Source: a candidate division CSSED10-310 bacterium | GTDB taxonomy: Bacteria > CSSED10-310 > JAFGDC01 | Reading direction: 5' to 3' | Assembly: GCA_016932295.1 (NCBI GenBank) | Contig: JAFGDC010000304.1 | Coordinates: forward strand, 1 to 12,788 | DNA: 12,788 nt | Part shown: piece by piece, positions 7,092 to 12,788 of the stretch | Layout of the letters: each line of letters begins with the position of its first letter | Numbering within the stretch: position 1 is the first letter of the stretch | Notes under the pieces: model-generated | Databases searched by the model: none | What the model was told of the DNA's origin: nothing | What the model saw: the letters and a program-made list of their open reading frames with translations, nothing else | Program-made: the position numbers and the translations under genes

Positions 7092-7132
7092 TAATCGCAG
7101 CATCTGACCGGTAACACAAGCTGAATTACCGG
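7092..7132 (-). promoter_or_regulatory. Candidate glycosyltransferase promoter with inverted-repeat operator
   Basis: A perfect inverted repeat, CCGGTAA (7108-7114) and TTACCGG (7126-7132), is separated by 11 bases. This spacing suits a dimeric regulator. On the minus strand, TTGTGT (7119-7114) and GATTAT (7097-7092) make a weak -35/-10 pair with 16-base spacing. The predicted start point would lie about 65 bases before the gene. The -35 overlaps one arm of the repeat, so a bound protein could block it. The inverted repeat is seen directly; the promoter reading is tentative. Confidence 0.35.
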
Positions 7133-7203
7133 CGGGTCTGCTGCCATCAAGGCTTCAGCCATGGACAAGCCGCCATCCCGATCGGACGAATGCAGACGCA
7201 GGT

Positions 7204-7231
7204 TTGCTTTTTAGAAGACTTCTGTTATGGT
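7204..7231 (+). promoter_or_regulatory. Candidate promoter of the zinc-ribbon gene with spacer palindrome
   Basis: TTGCTT (7204-7209) and TATGGT (7226-7231) form a -35/-10 pair with a 16-base spacer in an AT-rich patch 33 bases before the gene start. Within the spacer lies a perfect palindrome, AGAAG-A-CTTCT (7213-7223), a position typical of repressor sites. The hexamer matches are only moderate (3/6 and 4/6). Confidence 0.35.
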
Positions 7232-7251
7232 GAGCGCCCACGCCTATGAGG

Positions 7252-7257
7252 GGAGGT
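7252..7257 (+). promoter_or_regulatory. Ribosome binding site that sets a GTG start at 7264
   Basis: GGAGGT lies 6 bases before GTG 7264, an ideal distance. The in-frame ATG at 7246 would place this element inside the coding region and lacks its own Shine-Dalgarno, so the GTG is preferred. Confidence 0.7.
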
Positions 7258-7263
7258 GCTGAC

Positions 7264-7695
7264 GTGAAACAAGGATCGACTTCAAACAAGTCGCCGGCGG
7301 TCGGCGAGCCCATCGAAGCATACTGTACATTTTGTAAACTGGATCTGAACCATATCGTGGTCGCCCACAAGGACAATACGGTTCACAAAGTTCGTTGCTC
7401 CACCTGCAATCGGGAGCATACCTACCGGATTCCGCGGCGGTTGCTCGGAAAGAAGGCCACCAAGGCTCGGAAGCCGACGGTGAAATCCAAGGCGGGTACC
7501 AGCGGTCGAGAGTTGAACGCCGAAACCGCCATTCCTTACAACACCAGTCATTCATTTGGTATCGGCGACTGTATCAACCACGATCGGTTCGGCCTCGGTG
7601 AAGTGGTCGCCAAAAAAGGTCAGACGAAAATCCAGGTATCTTTCAAGGACGCGACCCGCCTCCTGGTATGTGCCGCTGACACCCCGATGGATTGA
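7264..7695 (+). CDS. Small zinc-ribbon protein with UvrD/PcrA-C-terminus-like domain
   Basis: This 143-residue soluble protein (from the GTG) has two parts. The N-terminal zinc ribbon has Cys21-x2-Cys24 (CTFC) and Cys45-x2-Cys48 (CSTC) and ends in EHTYRIPRR, so one zinc ion would be bound by four cysteines. A basic linker (about 60-78, rich in Lys and Arg) leads to residues 96-136, SFGIGDCINHDRFGLGEVV followed by KIQVSFKDATRLLV. That text matches the Tudor/SH3-like C-terminal module of UvrD/PcrA helicases (GDxVxHxxFGxGxV...IxFxxG), which contacts RNA polymerase or other partners. Zinc ribbon plus Tudor-like fold plus basic linker suggests a nucleic-acid- or RNA-polymerase-associated factor; this is inference. 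Similar stand-alone proteins exist as conserved hypotheticals. The gene is divergent from the glycosyltransferase and appears monocistronic. Confidence 0.85.
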   Translation: MKQGSTSNKSPAVGEPIEAYCTFCKLDLNHIVVAHKDNTVHKVRCSTCNREHTYRIPRRLLGKKATKARKPTVKSKAGTSGRELNAETAIPYNTSHSFGIGDCINHDRFGLGEVVAKKGQTKIQVSFKDATRLLVCAADTPMD

Positions 7696-7752
7696 GATCA
7701 GCCGTCGGCCGTGCTAATACCTGGGTAAGGCAGACCTGGTTCGGCGCTTTTC

Positions 7753-7776
7753 CGTCCGTGATGCATCGCGCGGACG
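7753..7776. terminator. Hairpin after the zinc-ribbon gene
   Basis: CGTCCG (7753-7758) pairs with CGGACG (7771-7776) around 12 bases that themselves contain the palindrome GATGCATC (7760-7767). It lies about 60 bases after the stop and has no T-tract, so a role as terminator is only possible. The rest of the spacer between the zinc-ribbon and Kelch genes shows no further gene. Confidence 0.3.
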
Positions 7777-7880
7777 TAAATAGTGGTCCGGTTCATTCCA
7801 CCGCAAGCAACTGACATCCTGCCCAGCCTCTTGTGCCAGCCCGAAGTGCATGCCATCAGATTCACGGCACCCTGGAGAGA

Positions 7881-7910
7881 TGGACCGGAACCGGATGGAA
7901 GCGATACACT
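7881..7910 (+). promoter_or_regulatory. Candidate promoter of the Kelch-protein gene
   Basis: TGGACC (7881-7886, 4/6 match) and TACACT (7905-7910, 4/6 match) are spaced by 18 bases. A transcript starting near 7917 would have a leader of about 20 bases, leaving just enough room for the Shine-Dalgarno at 7925-7930. The matches are moderate and the surroundings are GC-rich. Confidence 0.28.
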
Positions 7911-7924
7911 AACCGGTATGTATC

Positions 7925-7930
7925 AAAGGA
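7925..7930 (+). promoter_or_regulatory. Ribosome binding site for the start at 7938
   Basis: AAAGGA lies 7 bases before ATG 7938. The longer in-frame ATG at 7833 has no such site and would put extra non-signal sequence in front. A second possible start, ATG 7995, has GGAAG (7984-7988) upstream and would give a more usual signal-peptide length. Confidence 0.5.
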
Positions 7931-7937
7931 TGTTGTC

Positions 7938-10900
7938 ATGCGGCTGAAGTACACGCGGCACGAGTGGTTGCATGTGACCGGTCGGAAGACGGGGATGGCC
8001 GCATCGAATCCCGGGCCATACCTGATTTCCGTCATCCCGATTCTCCTGCTGATCGCTTTCGCCGCGCCGGTGGTCTGTGTGGGTGCTTCAGGAACCTGCG
8101 CACCAGCGGCCGGCCTGTGGCTGCAAGCAGAACGACCGGAGCGAATGCAGGCAGGACTCCCTGCCTGGCCGACGGATCGCGGTGATGGCGACCGAACCTT
8201 CTGGGAACCCGCGCCGACGGCCGGAGCCGAAGCCAGATACTGGCATGTCGCGGTGGCAAGGGAGAGTATCCATTACTATCTCGGCGGTGTGAACGCGCAA
8301 GGACAGGTAACCGGAACCATGCTGCGTTATGATCCTCTGGCAACGGCCTGGCTGACTCCCGGACCGTCGCTTCCCATTCCCGTATGCGGAGCCGCCGTTG
8401 CCTTGATAGGCAATTGTATCTATGTCGCGGGTGGCTTCACGGATCTCGACACACCCTGGTCCGCAACAGCGGAGATACAGATCTACGACATCGCATCCGG
8501 CGTTTGGACATCGGGTGAACCTCTACCGGAAGCCAGGGGCGGCCTGATCGGCGGCGCGGTCGGAGGGGAATTCGTCGTGGCCGGAGGTTCGATTGATGAC
8601 GGTTTCCCGACTTCCGCACCCTGCTATTCATATTCTCCGACATCGGACGCATGGAGTCCGCGCCCGCCGCTCCCGGCAGCAGCCGGGCTGGTCTTCGGCG
8701 CTGCCTGCACGCACGATGAGCGGTTGTATGTGACCGGCGATTATCGTGGTTACACCGCCTTCTATTCATACGATCTCACCCTTGACACATGGAACGTCCT
8801 TGCCGATGTTCCCGCCGGCGGCGGACAGTCACCAGTGCTGCTGTCCACACCGGTGGGCGTGTTCTGCATCGGCGGCGGCAGCGGCTACTGGCAATCCTTC
8901 CACGATGCAACCCTGTTTTTTTTCACCGGGATTGGCTCCTGGGTGCGCCACGAGGCGGCCATCTCACCGCCTCGATGCAGCGCCGCCGGGATCAGTGACG
9001 ATGGCGTACTGCACCTGTTCGGCGGCAGCGACGGGACGGTCATCAATCCGCCGGCTCATGAATTGCTGACCCTGGTCCAGGGTCAACTGAACATGGTCCC
9101 GGCGGAATCCACCGGCACCGGCCAGCCGGGAGGCACGGTCACCCACGTCCTGAGTCTTGTCAATGCAAGCACCGTAGCGGATTCCTACCTGCTCGAGTAT
9201 GCGGGAGACTGGCCCCACCTCGGACCGACGGAATTGGGGCCGATTGCCGCCGGCGCTGCCGAACCGTTCACCGTGGACATTACCGTACCAGCAAGCGCGC
9301 ACGCCTTTATCGACTCCGATGAACTCATGGTCACGGCGTGGCCGGTTTCCGCGCCGGCAAGCAGCACCCAGGCATCCCTCCGGACATCCTGTAGCGCAGC
9401 CTGGCAGCGCCTTGCCGATGCTCCCGCACCCGTTCGATACGGAAGCGCCGGGGCCACCACCGGGACCGCATTGTACATTTTCGGCGGGACCGACGGTGAC
9501 ACCCCCACCAATGAACTGCTGCGTTTCAATCCTGTTTCCGGGCAGTGGCTCACCCTCAGCAGTCTCTCCTTTGCCCGAAGCGGCGCCGCGGCAGTCTCCA
9601 TCAGCAGCAGCGATTACCTGTACCTGTTTGGCGGATATGATGGATTCGCCACCTGTTCCACAGCCGAGCGCTACCAGATCTCCCGGAATTCCTGGTCAGC
9701 CCTGCCGGCGGCCATGCCGGACGCACTCGCCAACAGTGCGGTGGCCTCGCTTGATAATGTCATCTACCTTTTCGGAGGGTATACCGGTCAATCAGCCACC
9801 AACAACGTTCTGGCGTATGATCTCGGCGCGGAGGAATGGCACGTTCATACCACGATGCCGGCGGGAGCGCGCCATGGCGCCGTCGCGGTCGTCGCGGGGG
9901 ATTACATTTATGTGATTGGAGGGTGGCCACAGTTGACCAGGGTGGAACGGTACCACCTCCCAACCCACACCTGGGACATGGCGGCGCCATTGAATATCGG
10001 CCGGCATTCCGCCGGCATCATAACCACCAACAACCGAATAATCGTGTTCGGTGGCGCCCAGGGATGGACCCCGCTCACTTCATCAGAAATGTATGATACA
10101 GCGCTCGATCTTTGGCTTCCCGGTCCAGGCATGACAGTCGGGCGGTATGGGATGGCGGCTGGCACGGTAGCATCCCTGGTCCTGGCGGCGTTCGGCGGCG
10201 AGCCGGAGCCGGGCATGGCGGTCGAATGCCTGGCCCTCGCCCAGGTTCCGAGTCCAACTCCCGCTGGTTCGCCTGTCATGACACCCACACCCACCATGAC
10301 CACCACTCCACCGCCCCTGACCTGCCCAATCCTGCTGCTGGATGACGACGGCGACACACCGGACGTCGCGACTTTTTACCAGTCGGCGCTGGCTCTGCTC
10401 AACGCAACCGATGTTGAGATTCTGAGTACCGCCGGCAGCGTACCGACACTGGACATGCTTGCCTTGCGCAGGCTGGTCATCTACTTCTCGGGAGCACGTT
10501 CGGCGCCATTCGAACAGCAAACGCGCGAACTCCTGGAAGCCTATCTTCGAATCGGCGGCAACCTGGTGGTAAGCAGCCAGGATCTGCTGAACGATCCTGG
10601 TTGGCGAGACTTCACCAGGGAATTTCTCCATACCGATGGATTCCTCGCCGATGTTCCGGAAACGGATATCACCGGCAGCGGCGGCTCATCGATCGGTGGG
10701 GGATTGGGACCATTCCACCTGCAAGCGCCGGCGGGCTTCCCGGGTATCTGGCCGGATCGGGTTCTGCCGGGGCCAGCCGCCGAGGCAGCCTTCGATTTCG
10801 TCGTGAACGGGTCCCCGAATGCCGTTTATTTCAGCGACGGGCAGGGCTCCAGCCTCTTTCTGGCATGGCCATTGGAGGCTGTATCGGACATCTTGGATCG

Positions 10901-12593
10901 CGCCATGGTACTGGAGAGGATCGCCTCTGTCATGTGCCAGCCGCTGCCGGAAGCGATGTTCAGCCGGCCGCCGGAAATTGAGCTATGGACCTGCCCGGAA
11001 ACCGCTTTCGTGACAGTTGAGCTGTTCAATTTCACCGGCATACCCGATACTTTTCTCCTCTCCTATGATGGAGAATGGACCATGAACGGACCTGGACAGA
11101 TCGGCCCGATACCTTTTCCCGGTTCGGCAACCTTCCAGGTCTCACTTTCCCCGCCGCCCGGCCCGGTTTTCTTCACAATGGCATCGATGCATATCACCAG
11201 TCATGCCGGCACGCATCCGGCGCTCACCGCCGCCACGGAAGTGACGGCGGCGGCGACGCTTTATTCATGGCAGGAGGATCAGCTTCCCCACGCGCGGCTC
11301 GATCCCCTGGCAGGAGCTTGGCGGAATGAACTCATCGTCACGGGCGGTTGGAATGATCAAACCCGCGCCATGGTACGCGAGACGGATATCTACAATACGA
11401 CGACCGGCACCTGGCGCAGCGGTGCTCCGCTGCCACCTCCCGGCTTGCGCGCCGTAACCTGCACGGTGCTGAACGGATGCCTGATTTCTCCAGGCGATGA
11501 ACAGAATCATTATCTGTATTTCTATGATCCCACAGGAGACTGCTGGGAAACCGAACCGATGCCGGAAATGGTTCCTTCAGCATCGGAATATGCGCTCACC
11601 GGCATGCAGGGTGCATTGTACCGCCTGGGCGGACGATCCGGCGGCCTGACCCTGAAATCATGTTGGGAGTATGACATCAGCACGGGTGAATGGCTGCGTT
11701 TGGCGGATATGACCATACCCAGGCGCCGTGCGATGGCCTGGACGGATGGCACCAGGATCTTTGTCGCAGGGGGGATCGACGGCGCCGGTAACGTGCTCGC
11801 CGGTACCGAATTCTATAATCCGGAACAGAATGCGTGGTATCAGGATCCGACGGAATTCAGCGAATTGCCGGAACCGCGTGCGGCGGCAGCAGCGGCCGTG
11901 CTGCCGTGGCCGGAGAGACCCTTCTGGCTTGGCGGCGGAACGAACGGTTATCCAGTGGGAAACATCCTCGATTCATGCCTGCTCTATGACCGAACCGACA
12001 ACCAATGGCTCGGGCAACCGCCATTACCCTCGAGGGTGATGTTCGCAGCGGCTGGAGCGCCGGTCGATTTCCCCTTCGTGATGGGAGGCGCGGTCGAGTT
12101 CAACCCGCCGTTGGCGGGCACGGATTTCTTCTGCTTCGCCCACGTCTGCCCGAACATCATACTGACTCCCACGCCCACCGCCACTCCCGAGATATCACCC
12201 ACCCCCACCCATCAACCGACGCCGACCCCCATCCCTTATGACCTGGGTGTCCTCCTCATCATGCCGGACACATGGTTCACCACTGGGGAGCTGTGCTGGC
12301 TGGATGCAATCCTGGCCAACCCCTCCGACACCGGAGTAAACGGATTGCTCCTGGCCGCACTGGATGTGTACGGCGTTTATTTTTGGTGGCCGCTGTGGAC
12401 GGAGGACGTGACCTACGAGTCCCTCGCCTTGCCTCCCTTCAGCGTCCGTGGACGGAACCTGCTGCAGGAATTCCTGTTCCCGCCGGGTGGCGGTTACGCC
12501 GATGGATTACGTTTTCTGGCCGCCATCACCGACACCGGCTTGACCAGGGTCATAGGAGAAATCGGCATCTGGGAGTTCGGTTTCGAGAGTTGA
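7938..12593 (+). CDS. Giant exported multi-domain Kelch-propeller protein
   Basis: This 1551-residue protein appears to be exported. A hydrophobic segment (ISVIPILLLIAFAAPVV, about 30-46) forms a signal sequence with a long N-region. The order is Kelch propeller A (about 88-380), beta-sandwich 1 (381-484), propeller B (485-768), Thr/Pro linker (769-795), amidotransferase-like domain (796-1000), beta-sandwich 2 (1001-1108), propeller C (1109-1405), Thr/Pro linker (1406-1433) and a C-terminal domain (1434-1551). Each propeller shows about six blades with the Gly-Gly doublet, later Tyr and closing Trp of Kelch repeats, for example LYIFGGTDG (512-520) then RFNPVSGQW (529-537). The amidotransferase-like part starts ILLLDDDGD (798-806) and has GGNLVVSSQDLL (873-884); no catalytic Cys is evident, so it is probably structural or ligand-binding. 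The final domain (LDVYGVYFWWPLWT, 1475-1488; ends EFGFES) resembles C-terminal modules that follow PT-rich linkers in exported proteins of uncultured bacteria. A surface adhesion or carbohydrate-interaction role is inferred. ATG 7995 is an alternative start. Confidence 0.88.
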   Translation: MRLKYTRHEWLHVTGRKTGMAASNPGPYLISVIPILLLIAFAAPVVCVGASGTCAPAAGLWLQAERPERMQAGLPAWPTDRGDGDRTFWEPAPTAGAEARYWHVAVARESIHYYLGGVNAQGQVTGTMLRYDPLATAWLTPGPSLPIPVCGAAVALIGNCIYVAGGFTDLDTPWSATAEIQIYDIASGVWTSGEPLPEARGGLIGGAVGGEFVVAGGSIDDGFPTSAPCYSYSPTSDAWSPRPPLPAAAGLVFGAACTHDERLYVTGDYRGYTAFYSYDLTLDTWNVLADVPAGGGQSPVLLSTPVGVFCIGGGSGYWQSFHDATLFFFTGIGSWVRHEAAISPPRCSAAGISDDGVLHLFGGSDGTVINPPAHELLTLVQGQLNMVPAESTGTGQPGGTVTHVLSLVNASTVADSYLLEYAGDWPHLGPTELGPIAAGAAEPFTVDITVPASAHAFIDSDELMVTAWPVSAPASSTQASLRTSCSAAWQRLADAPAPVRYGSAGATTGTALYIFGGTDGDTPTNELLRFNPVSGQWLTLSSLSFARSGAAAVSISSSDYLYLFGGYDGFATCSTAERYQISRNSWSALPAAMPDALANSAVASLDNVIYLFGGYTGQSATNNVLAYDLGAEEWHVHTTMPAGARHGAVAVVAGDYIYVIGGWPQLTRVERYHLPTHTWDMAAPLNIGRHSAGIITTNNRIIVFGGAQGWTPLTSSEMYDTALDLWLPGPGMTVGRYGMAAGTVASLVLAAFGGEPEPGMAVECLALAQVPSPTPAGSPVMTPTPTMTTTPPPLTCPILLLDDDGDTPDVATFYQSALALLNATDVEILSTAGSVPTLDMLALRRLVIYFSGARSAPFEQQTRELLEAYLRIGGNLVVSSQDLLNDPGWRDFTREFLHTDGFLADVPETDITGSGGSSIGGGLGPFHLQAPAGFPGIWPDRVLPGPAAEAAFDFVVNGSPNAVYFSDGQGSSLFLAWPLEAVSDILDRAMVLERIASVMCQPLPEAMFSRPPEIELWTCPETAFVTVELFNFTGIPDTFLLSYDGEWTMNGPGQIGPIPFPGSATFQVSLSPPPGPVFFTMASMHITSHAGTHPALTAATEVTAAATLYSWQEDQLPHARLDPLAGAWRNELIVTGGWNDQTRAMVRETDIYNTTTGTWRSGAPLPPPGLRAVTCTVLNGCLISPGDEQNHYLYFYDPTGDCWETEPMPEMVPSASEYALTGMQGALYRLGGRSGGLTLKSCWEYDISTGEWLRLADMTIPRRRAMAWTDGTRIFVAGGIDGAGNVLAGTEFYNPEQNAWYQDPTEFSELPEPRAAAAAAVLPWPERPFWLGGGTNGYPVGNILDSCLLYDRTDNQWLGQPPLPSRVMFAAAGAPVDFPFVMGGAVEFNPPLAGTDFFCFAHVCPNIILTPTPTATPEISPTPTHQPTPTPIPYDLGVLLIMPDTWFTTGELCWLDAILANPSDTGVNGLLLAALDVYGVYFWWPLWTEDVTYESLALPPFSVRGRNLLQEFLFPPGGGYADGLRFLAAITDTGLTRVIGEIGIWEFGFES

Positions 12594-12614
12594 CCATCGC
12601 CGCCGCCCGCATCC

Positions 12615-12633
12615 TCTGTTCTGTCGGAACAGA
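12615..12633. terminator. Hairpin between the Kelch gene and coaX
   Basis: TCTGTTC (12615-12621) and GAACAGA (12627-12633) form a perfect 7-bp stem with a 5-base loop. An alternative outer pairing, ATCCTC (12611-12616) with GAGGAT (12640-12645), brackets it. It starts 22 bases beyond the Kelch stop codon between convergent genes, so a terminator role is likely, although no T-tract follows. Confidence 0.45.
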
Positions 12634-12647
12634 CCGTTCGAGGATCG

Positions 12648-12669
12648 TTGCCGGCGGCAGCCGGGGCAA
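12648..12669. terminator. Second GC-rich hairpin next to the coaX stop
   Basis: CCGGC (12651-12655) pairs with GCCGG (12660-12664) around GGCA. The stem extends as TTG/CAA (12648-12650 with 12667-12669) across a two-G bulge. It lies only a few bases beyond the minus-strand coaX stop and may serve as its transcript end. On the minus strand it is not followed by a T-run. Confidence 0.4.
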
Positions 12670-12672
12670 GGT

Positions 12673-12788
12673 TCATCTTCCTCGTCGATGCATTTGGTAC
12701 AACCCCTTGATGGTCAGATCGGGATCGAACACCTCGATCTGCTCTGATTCACCCCGGAAGATTCCCGCCAATCCGCCGGTGGCAATCA
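12673..12788 (-). CDS. coaX: Type III pantothenate kinase, C-terminal fragment (runs off the window)
   Basis: The minus strand is open from the window edge to a TGA at 12673-12675, giving the last 37 residues of a protein. They read IATGGLAGIF, then IEVFDPDLTIKGLYQMHRR. This matches the C-terminus of CoaX, in which the conserved ATGGLA strand closes the second ASKHA-type domain and is followed by the DPxLTxxGL segment. CoaX phosphorylates pantothenate with ATP, the first step of coenzyme A synthesis, in the cytoplasm. The catalytic N-terminal motifs lie outside the window, so activity cannot be judged. It converges on the Kelch gene with a spacer of about 80 bases that holds two hairpins. Confidence 0.8.
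   Translation of the reverse strand, partial: IATGGLAGIFRGESEQIEVFDPDLTIKGLYQMHRRGR

Noticed and set aside
7090..7095. Perfect TATAAT on the plus strand
   Set aside because: No -35 of more than 3/6 match lies at normal spacing, and it would give a leader of about 165 bases. The candidate nearer the zinc-ribbon gene fits better, so it was not called a promoter.
7020..7103. 28-residue N-terminal extension of the GT4 protein (start at 7103)
   Set aside because: The family's conserved N-terminus begins at the ATG at 7019, which has a well-spaced GAGG. The extension is low in similarity to family members and overlaps the likely promoter.
9199..9915. Plus-strand open frame of 238 codons inside the Kelch gene
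   Set aside because: It is Pro-, Ser- and Arg-rich text in another frame of a protein with clear Kelch repeats; GC-rich DNA commonly gives such shadows.
10242..10322. Repetitive cac/acc-rich DNA at the Thr-Pro linker (also at 12162-12236)
   Set aside because: It is coding low-complexity sequence for flexible linkers, not a CRISPR array, tandem-repeat locus or origin.

Overview
The window is bacterial chromosome of roughly 60% G+C with tightly packed genes. Gram-negative character is inferred from a lipoprotein signal with glycine at +2 and from the exported proteins. The large secreted Kelch protein has Thr-Pro linkers and a short C-terminal domain, a style I associate with uncultured candidate-phylum or deep-branching bacteria. 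That taxonomic guess is weak and has no marker gene behind it. No insertion sequences, integrases, CRISPR arrays, tRNAs or rRNAs were seen.

Left block (1-4206, + strand) is a tight operon. It holds the tail of an unidentified gene whose TGA overlaps the next ATG, a lipoprotein (93-1361), and a 919-residue polytopic membrane protein with a GT-C glycosyltransferase look (1366-4125). A convincing intrinsic terminator closes it. The lipoprotein carries two copies, and the membrane protein one copy, of what looks like the same beta-sandwich domain opening with a Gly-Trp motif. The membrane protein ends in a domain resembling ILEI/FAM3, a fold associated with glycan-related proteins. The block most likely builds, modifies or recognises a cell-surface glycan.

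Middle block (4207-7695). A monocistronic gene with its own promoter (4330-5640) encodes an apparently inactive Pol-beta-type nucleotidyltransferase domain fused to a P-loop ATPase-like domain; it is the most unusual protein here and I cannot assign it a function. It converges on a GT4-family glycosyltransferase on the minus strand (5841-7019), with two GC-rich hairpins between them. The glycosyltransferase is divergent from a small zinc-ribbon protein (7264-7695) that ends in a fold resembling the C-terminus of UvrD/PcrA helicases. The divergent intergenic region carries inverted repeats that overlie the candidate promoters.

Right block (7938-12788). A 1551-residue exported protein consists of three Kelch beta-propellers, two related beta-sandwich domains, one glutamine-amidotransferase-like domain and two Thr-Pro linkers, ending in a separate domain of about 115 residues. 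It converges on the 3' end of a type III pantothenate kinase gene (coaX) at the window edge, with a hairpin-rich spacer between them.

The common themes are envelope and exported proteins plus glycosyltransferases. No complete pathway or defence system can be demonstrated from the sequence alone. The best candidates for something undescribed are the inactive nucleotidyltransferase/P-loop fusion and the GT-C + beta-sandwich + ILEI-like membrane protein with its domain-sharing lipoprotein partner.
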